From an uncultured Candidatus Saccharibacteria bacterium (GTDB taxonomy: Bacteria > Patescibacteriota > Saccharimonadia > Saccharimonadales > Saccharimonadaceae), in contig CALIQQ010000002.1 of the NCBI GenBank assembly GCA_938043965.1, positions 62,001-126,000 of the forward strand: 64,000 bases of DNA. Direction: 5' to 3'. Made by a program: the position numbers and the translations under genes. Positions 1-8,341 of this stretch are shown piece by piece. Numbering within the stretch: position 1 is the stretch's first letter; each line of letters begins with the position of its first letter. The notes under the pieces are model-generated. The model searched no databases and was not told the DNA's origin. It was given only the letters and a program-made list of their open reading frames with translations.

Positions 1-1643
1 TTAGTTTGGCTGAAACTTTGCGTGATGAATTTGTCTTATCTGCAACCGGTGTAATTCGCGAACGCGCCCCAGAACTAAAAAACCCACACATCGAAACTGG
101 TGAAATCGAACTTGTGGTTGAATCGATTGAACTTTTGAACCGCTCCGAGCCTTTGCCGGTAAACACCCATGATGATGGTCCGGAATCTGGCGAAGACCTT
201 CGTCTAAAATATCGCTACCTCGATTTGCGTCGCCCATACATGCAAAAGATTTTGCGCCGTCGTTCTGAATTCTATCAGTTTTTGCGCAATTACATGTATG
301 AAAAAGATTTCATTGAAGTCACGACTCCAATCCTTGCTAATAGTTCTCCAGAAGGTGCTCGCGATTTTCTTGTTCCGAGCCGTCTGCACCCAGGTATGTT
401 TTACGCTCTGCCTCAGGCCCCACAGCAGTTCAAGCAGCTATTGATGGTCGGTGGCGTGCCACGCTACTTCCAGCTTGCACCGTGTTTCCGCGATGAAGAT
501 CCTCGCGCCGATCGTTTGTATGGTGATTTTTATCAGCTCGACCTTGAAATGGCTTTTGTTGATGATGGCGAAGTTGTCCGTAAAACTATGGAGCCACTCG
601 TTAAAAATCTTGTTTCTGGCTTTGCCTCAAAAACTCTCGTTCTAAAATCTGAGCTTGCTAAAAAATACCTTACAGATCAATCCAGCCTGATTCCAAGAAT
701 TCCTTACGATGTTGCGATGGATTACTATGGGGTCGATAAGCCAGACCTCCGCTACGGCATGGAGTTAACTGACCTCACTGAGGCGCTAAGCTCTACTGAT
801 TTTAAAGTTTTTCAATCACCATGCGTTAAGGCACTTTGCGTTAAAAATGGTGCAAGTTTAACTCGCTCTCAGATTGATCAGTTCACTGAAAAAGCTCGTA
901 AACTCGGCGCTGGCGGCTTAGCGTACATCATTTATGAAAATGGCACTGAGCGCTCGCCAATCGCTAAATTCCTCAAGCCTGAAGAACTCGCTAAAATTAG
1001 GGAAATAACTGGCGCAGAAGACGGTGACGCTGTTTTCTTCGGCGCCGACGCTCGCATAAAAGTTAATAAAGTTTTAGGTCAACTACGTATTGATTTTGCT
1101 GACCACTTTAATCTAAAAAACAATCAAGAAGTTGCGCTGTGTTGGATTGTTGATTTTCCGTTCTACGAATGGAATGATGTTGAGAACAAGCTTGACTTCG
1201 GTCACAACCCATTCAGTATGCCGAAAGGTGGCCTTCAAACTCTCAATGCTGCTCGGACTGACGAAGAAAAACTTGCAATTGTCGCCGACCAATACGATAT
1301 GGTGATGAATGGTTATGAGATTTGTTCTGGTGCAGTCCGTAATCATAATCCAGAAGTGATGTATAAGGTCTTCTCAATTTTAGGCTACGATGCGGCCTAT
1401 GTTGAAGCGCGCTTCGGCGGTATGCTCAATGCCTTTAAGTTTGGTGCGCCACCGCACGCTGGCTGTGCTTTTGGTGTTGAACGCATCTTCATGGTACTTG
1501 AAGACGCTAAAAACATTCGCGATATTGTCGCCTTTCCTAAAAACGGTTCTGGCTTTGATCTGATGATGGGTTCGCCAACTTCCGTCGATACCTACCAGCT
1601 CGAAGATACGCACATTGCAGTCATCCCGGAAGACGCTGAATAG
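1..1643 (+). CDS. aspS: aspartyl-tRNA synthetase, 5' end outside the window
   Basis: Class II aspartyl-tRNA synthetase, which charges tRNA-Asp in the cytoplasm. The frame is open to the window edge, and the first visible residues fall inside the N-terminal OB-fold (RDEFVLSATG, then TGEIELVVE), so roughly 60 residues are missing compared with the usual 590. The class II core follows: YRYLDLRRP, the PEGARDFLVPSR block, motif 2 (FRDEDPRADR) and motif 3 (GCAFGVERIFMVL). A GAD-type insertion typical of bacterial AspRS lies between motifs 2 and 3. After motif 2 the sequence reads LYGDFYQLD where most bacterial enzymes have QPEFTQID, a small departure in the active-site region. Whether it also charges tRNA-Asn cannot be told from the sequence. 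A CIRCE element and the clpC promoter follow within 15 nt of the stop. Confidence 0.97.
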   Translation, partial: SLAETLRDEFVLSATGVIRERAPELKNPHIETGEIELVVESIELLNRSEPLPVNTHDDGPESGEDLRLKYRYLDLRRPYMQKILRRRSEFYQFLRNYMYEKDFIEVTTPILANSSPEGARDFLVPSRLHPGMFYALPQAPQQFKQLLMVGGVPRYFQLAPCFRDEDPRADRLYGDFYQLDLEMAFVDDGEVVRKTMEPLVKNLVSGFASKTLVLKSELAKKYLTDQSSLIPRIPYDVAMDYYGVDKPDLRYGMELTDLTEALSSTDFKVFQSPCVKALCVKNGASLTRSQIDQFTEKARKLGAGGLAYIIYENGTERSPIAKFLKPEELAKIREITGAEDGDAVFFGADARIKVNKVLGQLRIDFADHFNLKNNQEVALCWIVDFPFYEWNDVENKLDFGHNPFSMPKGGLQTLNAARTDEEKLAIVADQYDMVMNGYEICSGAVRNHNPEVMYKVFSILGYDAAYVEARFGGMLNAFKFGAPPHAGCAFGVERIFMVLEDAKNIRDIVAFPKNGSGFDLMMGSPTSVDTYQLEDTHIAVIPEDAE

Positions 1644-1656
1644 ACACTGTAAAAAA

Positions 1657-1683
1657 TTAGCACTCAATTATTGCGAGTGCTAA
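1657..1683 (+). promoter_or_regulatory. CIRCE operator (HrcA binding site) upstream of clpC
   Basis: Perfect consensus CIRCE: TTAGCACTC, a 9-nt spacer, then GAGTGCTAA. It ends 10 nt before the clpC -10 box at 1694-1699. HrcA, the repressor known to bind this element, is encoded at 35045-35788 and carries a near-perfect CIRCE of its own. The clpC-clpP operon is therefore predicted to be heat-inducible through HrcA. Confidence 0.96.
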
Positions 1684-1693
1684 TTTTGTGTGC

Positions 1694-1699
1694 TATAAT
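1694..1699 (+). promoter_or_regulatory. extended -10 box of clpC (leaderless)
   Basis: TGCTATAAT with the hexamer at 1694-1699. Only 8 nt separate it from the clpC ATG at 1708 and there is no Shine-Dalgarno sequence, so transcription should start at or next to the start codon. Confidence 0.8.
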
Positions 1700-1707
1700 A
1701 GAAATAT

Positions 1708-4188
1708 ATGAATGATGATTTTAACTCAATAACTAATAGTCTTTCTGAAAATGCTCGTTTTGCTATCCAAAAAGCCGACACTTATGCAAAGATGTATAAT
1801 AACGGCGCTGTCCAAACTGAACATCTCTTACTCGGGATTTTAGCTCAAGATACTTGTACTGGTGCTCGCTTATTGGCCGACGAAGGCATTCATCTTGAAG
1901 ATGCTGAAAAAACTTTAGAAAAACCACCAGTTGAGGTGCGTGAAAAAGAAATGTCAATGATGTCTCTCACTGAAGCCGTTGTTTTAACACTTAGGATGGC
2001 CGGTAAAATTGTCCAAGAACAGGGCATGAAAATTATTGGCACCGAACATATTTTATATGCACTCATCAACCAGCCTACCTCTAAAGCTGTGGTGATGCTC
2101 CAAAAATTGGCCATCAATATTGATCAGTTGGCCAGCAGTATTGAAGAGCTTATCGAAAAACAAGCTGAAGATTCAAAAATTGAAGATAAAAAAGCTGAGT
2201 ATAAACGTAAGGGTCCAGTGAAATGGCTCCGTCGTTATGGCCAAGATTTAACTCAAATGGCACGCGATGGTAAACTTGATACCGTAATTGGCCGTGACCG
2301 TGAAATTGAGCGTGCCGTGACAGTGCTCTGTCGTCGCACAAAATCGAACCCAGTTCTCATTGGTGAAGCCGGAGTTGGTAAAACTGCTATTGTTGAAGGT
2401 CTAGCTACGCGCATTGCAAAAGACGAAGTTCCAGGCTCACTTATCGGTAAGCGCATCTATCAAGTCGATTTAAGTTCCGTCGTTGCTGGCACTAAATTCC
2501 GCGGTGAATTTGAAGAACGCATCAAGGGAATTATTGATGAGGCAATGGAAGATAAAAATCTCATCCTATTTATTGACGAGATTCATCTTCTCATGGGCGC
2601 TGGGTCTGGCGAGGGCTCAATGGATGCCGCGAACATTCTTAAGCCAGCACTCGCCCGTGGTCAAATTCGCCTAATCGGCGCTACGACAATGGACGAATAT
2701 CGCAAAAGTATCGAAAAAGATAAGGCTCTTGCTCGTCGTTTCCAAATTATTCAGGTTGATGAGCCTAGTCCAGCCGTTACCTTACGCATTCTAAAAGGCG
2801 TCAAAAGTCACTACGAAAAACATCATGGCGTTATCATTCCTGATGCAATTCTTGAGACTGCTATTGTTATGTCAAACCGTTATATCAATGATCGTTTCAT
2901 GCCGGACAAAGTAATTGACGTGATTGATGAAGCTAGTGCGATCGCAAAAGTTGCCGCGGATAAAAAAGGTGGCGGTGAATATAAGAAACTGAAAATTGAA
3001 ATTAAAACCCTTGAAGACAAGCAGGAAATTGCTGCCAATGAAGAAGATTTTGAGCGTGCCGCAATGTGTAAAACGCGAATTAAGCAGCTCGAAAAAGCTG
3101 TTGAAAAACTCGAAAAAGCTGGTGCAAAAAATCTTGAAAATCCAGCTATTAAAGAAGAAGATTTAGCTAATGCGATCAGCTTAAAAACTGGCATTCCGGT
3201 TACTAAAGTTCACGGTTCTGAAAAAGATTTATTGCTAAAACTGGAAGACCGTTTGAATAAAGAAGTTATCGGCCAAGAAGAAGCTGTGCGTGATGTTGCG
3301 AAAGCAATTCGCCGTGGCCGTTCCGGTATTTCTGATCCACGCCGTCCAATTGGCTCCTTCCTCTTTATGGGTCCGACTGGTGTTGGTAAAACTGAACTCG
3401 CGCGCGTCATTGCAAAAGAAGTTTTTGGTGGCGACAATGCTCTCATTAAAATTGATATGTCTGAGTTTGGCGAAAAACATAACGTATCCCGCCTAGTTGG
3501 CGCTCCAGCCGGTTATGTCGGCTATGATGATGGTGGCAAGTTAACTGAAGCGGTCCGCCGCCATCCATACTCGGTCGTTTTATTTGACGAAATCGAAAAA
3601 GCACATCCAGATGTCTTTAATATGCTGTTGCAAGTGCTTGAAGATGGCGTTCTGACCGATGGTCAAGGCAATAAAGTGAAGTTTAATAATACCGTCGTTA
3701 TTCTTACTTCAAATCTCGGTGCGGCCGAAATGTATGACGACCAAGAATTCGGTTTTTCAGTCCGTACAAAGGCTGATGAGAAAAAATTAGCTTTGGAATA
3801 TGAGGATAGTAAAAATGCAGCAATGCGAGAATTAAAAAAAGTAATGCGCCCAGAGCTCATTAACCGTCTTGATGCCATTGAAGTTTTCCACGCGTTAACT
3901 AGAAAACAAGTTGAGCAAATTTTTAACAACTTAATCGAAGATCTAAAAAAGCGCTTGGCCGAAAAATCAATTGGCTTAAAACTGAAAGATGAAGTTAAAG
4001 ATTTCTTGATTGAAAAAGGCTATGATCCAAAAAATGGTGCGCGACCACTTCGTCGTGCCATTGAAGATTATCTTGGTTCTGAACTTTCGGAAGTGATTAT
4101 CAATGAAGCGGTAAAAAAAGGTGAAGTACTCGAAGCTTCACTGGTTAAAGATCGCATTAAAATTGTCGCTTTGAAGAAGGAAAAATAA
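1708..4188 (+). CDS. clpC: ATP-dependent Clp protease ATP-binding subunit ClpC
   Basis: Hsp100 AAA+ unfoldase that feeds substrates to ClpP. 826 residues, normal for ClpC. Order: Clp-N repeat domain (about 1-150), AAA+ D1 with Walker A GEAGVGKT (219-226) and LILFIDEIH, a short UVR-type coiled coil of the ClpC middle domain (about 440-485), and AAA+ D2 with Walker A GPTGVGKT (555-562) and VVLFDEIEKAHP. An FGF tripeptide at 681-683 sits where the ClpP-docking VGF/IGF loop is found, and clpP lies two genes downstream. The ATG at 1708 is 8 nt past a TATAAT box with no ribosome binding site, so a leaderless mRNA is likely. A perfect CIRCE lies just upstream. The stop overlaps the next ATG by 1 nt (TAATG). 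Confidence 0.96.
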   Translation: MNDDFNSITNSLSENARFAIQKADTYAKMYNNGAVQTEHLLLGILAQDTCTGARLLADEGIHLEDAEKTLEKPPVEVREKEMSMMSLTEAVVLTLRMAGKIVQEQGMKIIGTEHILYALINQPTSKAVVMLQKLAINIDQLASSIEELIEKQAEDSKIEDKKAEYKRKGPVKWLRRYGQDLTQMARDGKLDTVIGRDREIERAVTVLCRRTKSNPVLIGEAGVGKTAIVEGLATRIAKDEVPGSLIGKRIYQVDLSSVVAGTKFRGEFEERIKGIIDEAMEDKNLILFIDEIHLLMGAGSGEGSMDAANILKPALARGQIRLIGATTMDEYRKSIEKDKALARRFQIIQVDEPSPAVTLRILKGVKSHYEKHHGVIIPDAILETAIVMSNRYINDRFMPDKVIDVIDEASAIAKVAADKKGGGEYKKLKIEIKTLEDKQEIAANEEDFERAAMCKTRIKQLEKAVEKLEKAGAKNLENPAIKEEDLANAISLKTGIPVTKVHGSEKDLLLKLEDRLNKEVIGQEEAVRDVAKAIRRGRSGISDPRRPIGSFLFMGPTGVGKTELARVIAKEVFGGDNALIKIDMSEFGEKHNVSRLVGAPAGYVGYDDGGKLTEAVRRHPYSVVLFDEIEKAHPDVFNMLLQVLEDGVLTDGQGNKVKFNNTVVILTSNLGAAEMYDDQEFGFSVRTKADEKKLALEYEDSKNAAMRELKKVMRPELINRLDAIEVFHALTRKQVEQIFNNLIEDLKKRLAEKSIGLKLKDEVKDFLIEKGYDPKNGARPLRRAIEDYLGSELSEVIINEAVKKGEVLEASLVKDRIKIVALKKEK

Positions 4189-5165
4189 TGCAAAAGTCCA
4201 CTGGCCCAAAAAGAGTGATTCTTAGTATTCTAGCTGGATTGTTAATTTTTGAACTATTTGATTTTTTGGGTGGCTACGATTATATTAAAGCTGCACTTTA
4301 TCAACCGACCGCGGAAATTGACGCGATTATTAGCCAGCTTGATCTAACCGACAGTGGCCTTAGAACTTTCAAGGCCACTCACCCAGAACTTGAATCACGC
4401 GAAATGTTTAATCAAAAATGTGATTCGCATGATGCTGAAATCTATGTGCTTGGCTGCTACACGACTGGTAGTGATAAAATCCATCTTTATCAAATCGCAG
4501 ATACTGAGCTAAACGGTATTAAAGAATCCACTGCTGCTCACGAGCTTTTGCACGCAACCTACCATCGTTTGCGTGATAAAACTGGACTAAATCAAGAGCT
4601 AAAAAAATACTACGATTCGCTAAAAAGTGATAATGACATTAAAGAATCGCTTAAACTTTATAGTGAAGCTGATTTGCTAGATGAATTACACTCTAGATTA
4701 GGCACAGAAGTGAAAGATTTGCCGGCAGCTCTCGAAAAACATTACCATACAGTCTTTAATGACCAAGACAAAATTGTTGACTACTATAACCAATACGCTG
4801 ACACTTTGAAAAAACACGAAAAGTCTGTTAAAGAACTGGCTACAAAAATTGAAACATTAAAAACGGAGATCGAAGCAGAAGAGGCCCGGCTAACTAAAAA
4901 TTCGAGTGAACTTAACTCTAAAATTGAAAATTATAATCGCCAAGTTGAGCTCGGTCAGTATGATTCTATCGAAACGATTACGAATTACGGCTATAATCTA
5001 AAGCAACAAATCGCAATTTTAAATACCGACTACGATGTTTTGAATCAAAAAATTGCCACCTATAATCAGCTGATTAGCGACTATAATAAAAGCGTAATTG
5101 GCGCCGAAAAAGTTTTTAATTCGATTAACAGTAATGGTAAAACTATTAAAACGATAAATAATTAG
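4188..5165 (+). CDS. membrane-anchored HExxH metallopeptidase-like protein with coiled-coil tail
   Basis: No confident family. The N-terminus is a single hydrophobic anchor (about residues 9-28), so the rest probably faces outside. Residues 118-122 read HELLH in the context TAAHELLHATYH, the zinc-binding HExxH signature, on the predicted extracytoplasmic side. From about residue 200 onward the protein is charged and heptad-like (KSVKELATKIETLKTEIEAE), suggesting a long coiled coil. It lies between clpC (1-nt overlap) and clpP (10-nt gap), so it is co-transcribed with the Clp protease and probably shares its HrcA control. A role in envelope protein quality control is inference from this position. 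No third zinc ligand can be assigned with confidence. Confidence 0.75.
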   Translation: MQKSTGPKRVILSILAGLLIFELFDFLGGYDYIKAALYQPTAEIDAIISQLDLTDSGLRTFKATHPELESREMFNQKCDSHDAEIYVLGCYTTGSDKIHLYQIADTELNGIKESTAAHELLHATYHRLRDKTGLNQELKKYYDSLKSDNDIKESLKLYSEADLLDELHSRLGTEVKDLPAALEKHYHTVFNDQDKIVDYYNQYADTLKKHEKSVKELATKIETLKTEIEAEEARLTKNSSELNSKIENYNRQVELGQYDSIETITNYGYNLKQQIAILNTDYDVLNQKIATYNQLISDYNKSVIGAEKVFNSINSNGKTIKTINN

Positions 5166-5175
5166 AAAGGAAAAT

Positions 5176-5766
5176 ATGAACAAAACTAAAAATTATCTAG
5201 TCCCGAATGTCATCGAAGAAACTAATAAAGGCGAACGCGCCTATGACATTTATTCTCGTCTTTTGAAAGATCGCATCATTTTCTTGGGTGAAGATGTTAA
5301 CTCGCACACGGCTAATTTAATTGTAGCGCAACTACTCTTTCTCGCACATGAAGATCCGAAAAAAGATATTAAGCTTTATATCAACTCTCCAGGTGGCTCT
5401 GTTTATGATGGCTTAGCGATCATTGACACCATGAATTTCATCCAGCCAGATGTCCAAACGATCGGTATTGGTCTTCAGGCTTCAATGGGTGCGATGTTGT
5501 TATCTTGTGGTGCAAAGGGGAAGCGCTATATTTTGCCAAATTCTCGAGTGATGATTCATCAACCATCTTCCGGCACTGAAGGTAAAATTACCGATCAGGA
5601 AATTGCTCTAAAAGAAGGCATCTTCCTTAAAAAACGCCTCGCTGAAATCTTCGCTAAGAATACTGGCAAAGATATAAAAACTGTCGAAAAAGATATGGAT
5701 CGTGATAACTGGATGTCAGCTGAAGAAGCGCTCCAGTACGGCATTGTTGACGAAATTGTCAAATAG
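5176..5766 (+). CDS. clpP: ATP-dependent Clp protease proteolytic subunit ClpP
   Basis: Serine peptidase that forms the barrel of the Clp protease with ClpC. 196 residues, typical. The catalytic triad is visible: Ser103 in LQASMGAML, His128 in RVMIHQPSSG, and Asp173 in the EKDMDRDNWM region. The oxyanion loop SPGGSVYDG is intact. No propeptide is evident. A Shine-Dalgarno (GAAAGGAAAAT) precedes the ATG, unlike the leaderless clpC start, which fits a gene inside an operon. It is third in clpC-(HELLH protein)-clpP. Confidence 0.97.
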   Translation: MNKTKNYLVPNVIEETNKGERAYDIYSRLLKDRIIFLGEDVNSHTANLIVAQLLFLAHEDPKKDIKLYINSPGGSVYDGLAIIDTMNFIQPDVQTIGIGLQASMGAMLLSCGAKGKRYILPNSRVMIHQPSSGTEGKITDQEIALKEGIFLKKRLAEIFAKNTGKDIKTVEKDMDRDNWMSAEEALQYGIVDEIVK

Positions 5767-5777
5767 CCCGCACTTGT

Positions 5778-5783
5778 TATAAT
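5778..5783 (+). promoter_or_regulatory. extended -10 box of radA
   Basis: TGTTATAAT with the hexamer at 5778-5783, 9 nt before the radA ATG. A GGAGGT ribosome binding site (5784-5789) lies between them. A transcript from this promoter would start about where that site ends, so the site is useful mainly on read-through mRNA from clpP. Confidence 0.65.
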
Positions 5784-5792
5784 GGAGGTAAG

Positions 5793-7148
5793 ATGAAAAG
5801 TAAAACTAGTTTTGTCTGTCAGAATTGTGGTGCGGTTTTTCCGAAATGGGCCGGCAAATGTAGTAACTGCGACCAGTGGAATACGCTGGTCGAGCAGGTA
5901 ATGGAGCCGGAAGCAGAGCTAAAGTCTGCCCTAAAAAAAGCTACGGTTTCAGGCAAAACCTTAGACTATAAGAACATACAAACCATTGAACCGAGCGATA
6001 TTAAAGAGCGTCTAAGAACCGATTTTGAAGATTTAAACACCGTGCTTGGTGGCGGCATTTTAGTTGGTTCAGTAAATCTACTAGCCGGTCAGCCGGGTAT
6101 TGGTAAATCGACTATTTTGATGCAAATTTGTGCCACAATTTCAAAAACTAAAAATGTTTTATATGTTTCAGGTGAGGAGTCGGCCGGTCAAGTTAAAATG
6201 CGAGCCAAAAGGTTGGGCGCCGAGTCTGATAAACTTAATTTTGCAAGCAGTACTTCAGCTAACGATATTGCAAAAACGATTGAAACTGGGCTTTTTGACC
6301 TCGTCATTATCGACTCGATCCAAACATTAGCTGTCAATGAAATTTCTTCTGCACCAGGCACGGTTTCCCAGGTCACCAACTGTGGCAATCTTATTATCCG
6401 TGCGGCTAAGTCGACCGACACTGCAGTTATTATTGTCGGTCACGTTACAAAAGAGGGAACTTTGGCTGGTCCAAAAGTTCTTGAACATCTAGTTGACGTA
6501 GTAATCAATTTTGAGGGTGATCGTTATGGTGGCTTTAAAACGATTCGCGCCATCAAAAATCGCTTTGGCTCGACTAACGAGGTTGCAATTTTTGAAATGG
6601 ACGAAAAGGGGCTTAATGAAGTTAAAAATCCGAGTGCTGCCCTACTGGCTGAGCGCCAAAACACGGATGGATCTATCATTTTAGCTACGCTTGAAGGCAC
6701 TCGTCCGATTCTTGTTGAAATCCAAGCCCTCGTCACTCCAAGCAATTTTGGTTATCCAAAACGTACTGCTTCTGGTTTTGATATCAATCGTCTAAACCTT
6801 CTCATCGCCGTTATTGAACGACGTACTAAATTAACTTTGAATGATAAAGATATTTTCATTAACGTAGTCGGTGGTATGAAACTTAGCGATTCAGCTGCTG
6901 ATCTCGCGGTTTGTCTGGCGATTGCTTCGGCCGCGGCTGGTCGTAAGTTGGGCGAAGAGTATGTTGTGTTTGGTGAAGTTGGTTTGGGCGGCGAAATTCG
7001 TTCAGCATTCCGCCCCGACCAGCGCATTGCTGAAGCTAAAAAACTTGGCTTTAAGCACGCCATTGCTCCGGCAACAATCAAAGATAAATTTGTGATTCCT
7101 GCTAAAGACCTACGAGATATTTTAATTAAATATGTGAATCAAAAATGA
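5793..7148 (+). CDS. radA: DNA repair protein RadA (Sms)
   Basis: RecA-family ATPase that promotes branch migration in homologous recombination and transformation. 451 residues, full length. It starts with a four-cysteine zinc finger (Cys9, Cys12, Cys23, Cys26). Walker A is GQPGIGKST (99-107), the RadA-specific KNRFG motif lies near residue 253, and a Lon-protease-like domain fills about residues 270-451. It can be read both from clpP read-through and from its own promoter. The stop overlaps ruvC by 4 nt (ATGA), coupling the two recombination genes. Confidence 0.96.
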   Translation: MKSKTSFVCQNCGAVFPKWAGKCSNCDQWNTLVEQVMEPEAELKSALKKATVSGKTLDYKNIQTIEPSDIKERLRTDFEDLNTVLGGGILVGSVNLLAGQPGIGKSTILMQICATISKTKNVLYVSGEESAGQVKMRAKRLGAESDKLNFASSTSANDIAKTIETGLFDLVIIDSIQTLAVNEISSAPGTVSQVTNCGNLIIRAAKSTDTAVIIVGHVTKEGTLAGPKVLEHLVDVVINFEGDRYGGFKTIRAIKNRFGSTNEVAIFEMDEKGLNEVKNPSAALLAERQNTDGSIILATLEGTRPILVEIQALVTPSNFGYPKRTASGFDINRLNLLIAVIERRTKLTLNDKDIFINVVGGMKLSDSAADLAVCLAIASAAAGRKLGEEYVVFGEVGLGGEIRSAFRPDQRIAEAKKLGFKHAIAPATIKDKFVIPAKDLRDILIKYVNQK

Positions 7149-7636
7149 AAATTCTTGGCATTGATCCAGGCACCGGCATCTGCGGTTTTGGCGTAATTGA
7201 AATTAAAAAATCCGCTAGAGTCGATAGTCAAATTAAGATGTTAGATAATGGCGTAATTACTACGCCCGCCCACACTCCGCTGCCCGAGCGACTGGAAGAT
7301 ATTTATAATTCTTTACATGAAATTATCAAGCTTAATCAACCTGATTGCGTTTCGATTGAGAAACTTTTTTTCACCAAAAATATCACCACTGGTATTTCCG
7401 TAGCCGAGGCGCGTGGCGTGGTCATGTTAGTTTGCAAACAACATAAATTACCAATTTTTGAATATACCCCAAACGAAATTAAAAAAACTATTGCCGGTTT
7501 TGGTAGCGCTAAGAAAAAACAGATTCAGGAGATGGTGCGAATTCGTCTAAATTTAAAAACTGCGCCAAAGCCGGATGATGCCGCCGATGCGCTTGCCGCT
7601 GCCATCACCCATTCAATCTATCATCGCTTCCTGTGA
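7145..7636 (+). CDS. ruvC: crossover junction endodeoxyribonuclease RuvC
   Basis: Holliday junction resolvase, active as a dimer with RuvAB. 163 residues, normal. The acidic catalytic residues are present: Asp7 in GIDPGTG, Glu72 in CVSIEKLFF, and the C-terminal KPDDAADALAAA cluster (144-148). It overlaps radA by 4 nt. ruvA and ruvB are also in the window but in separate transcription units (13.2 kb plus strand and 9.0 kb minus strand). Its TGA stop doubles as the TG element of the next gene's extended -10. Confidence 0.96.
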   Translation: MKILGIDPGTGICGFGVIEIKKSARVDSQIKMLDNGVITTPAHTPLPERLEDIYNSLHEIIKLNQPDCVSIEKLFFTKNITTGISVAEARGVVMLVCKQHKLPIFEYTPNEIKKTIAGFGSAKKKQIQEMVRIRLNLKTAPKPDDAADALAAAITHSIYHRFL

Positions 7637-7642
7637 TATAAT
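7637..7642 (+). promoter_or_regulatory. extended -10 box of the DUF1287-like gene (leaderless)
   Basis: TGATATAAT. The TG is part of the ruvC stop codon TGA (7634-7636). The ATG at 7649 lies 6 nt after the hexamer, with no ribosome binding site. Confidence 0.75.
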
Positions 7643-7648
7643 TTAAGC

Positions 7649-8341
7649 ATGAAAACTTTTAGGCGCTTAATTATCTTTATTATTCCATTATTGCTAATCG
7701 GATTTTCAGTCAGTACTCTATATAAATGGAACTATATCCAGCATCGTCAATTTATTCCAAACGAGCTTAGTATTCCCGAGATCCAAACTGGCGCTGACTT
7801 CAATCGTAATCACATTGACGATGCCACTGACATTCTTGATGGGGCGCTCGACTACATCTCAGCCAAGCCTCAATACGAAGAGTTGAAGAAATATCCCGAC
7901 GGTTGGCCAACGGAAAATCGCGGCCAAGCTGGCGATGTAATTGCGATGGCCCTAAAAAATGCTGGCTATGATCTTCAGAAATTAATCACGGAAGACCTCA
8001 CAAAAAATCCAGCTGCCTACAAAAATCAAATTACCGACAAAGATCTCGCCTTTCGCTCAGTCGGCAATCAGTTTGTCTTTTTCTCGCGCTACGCTACCCC
8101 AAAAACACTTGATTACGAAGACGTTAAAAAGTGGCAGGCCGGTGATATTGTCTTTTTTGAAAAAGGTCATGCAGCCGTTGTCGCTGATAAAGTTAATCAA
8201 AAAGGCGTACGCTTTATCATTCATCATTTCTGGCCATACCAAGCTGGCTATTACCAAGATATTTTAGAATCTGGCGCTTGGGGTAAAATTACTGGCCACT
8301 TCAGCGTTAACGAAGGTATGGCTTCACCGCACACTGATTAG
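7649..8341 (+). CDS. DUF1287-like exported protein, presumed catalytic Cys absent
   Basis: 230 residues with an N-terminal membrane anchor or signal (about 6-24). The central and C-terminal parts match the DUF1287 pattern: WPTENRGQAGDV, GYDLQKLITEDL, then AGDIVFFEKGHAAVV and FIIHHFWPYQ. DUF1287 proteins are thought to be papain-like cell-wall enzymes, where the first block usually reads G-x-C-T-D; here it reads G-Q-A-G-D, so the expected cysteine is gone while the later His blocks remain. Near residues 50-65 a DFNRNHIDDATD stretch resembles a calcium-binding EF-hand or dockerin loop. It could be a binding protein rather than an enzyme. The leaderless start follows ruvC. The 3' end overlaps the convergent PH-domain gene by 4 nt. 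Confidence 0.6.
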   Translation: MKTFRRLIIFIIPLLLIGFSVSTLYKWNYIQHRQFIPNELSIPEIQTGADFNRNHIDDATDILDGALDYISAKPQYEELKKYPDGWPTENRGQAGDVIAMALKNAGYDLQKLITEDLTKNPAAYKNQITDKDLAFRSVGNQFVFFSRYATPKTLDYEDVKKWQAGDIVFFEKGHAAVVADKVNQKGVRFIIHHFWPYQAGYYQDILESGAWGKITGHFSVNEGMASPHTD

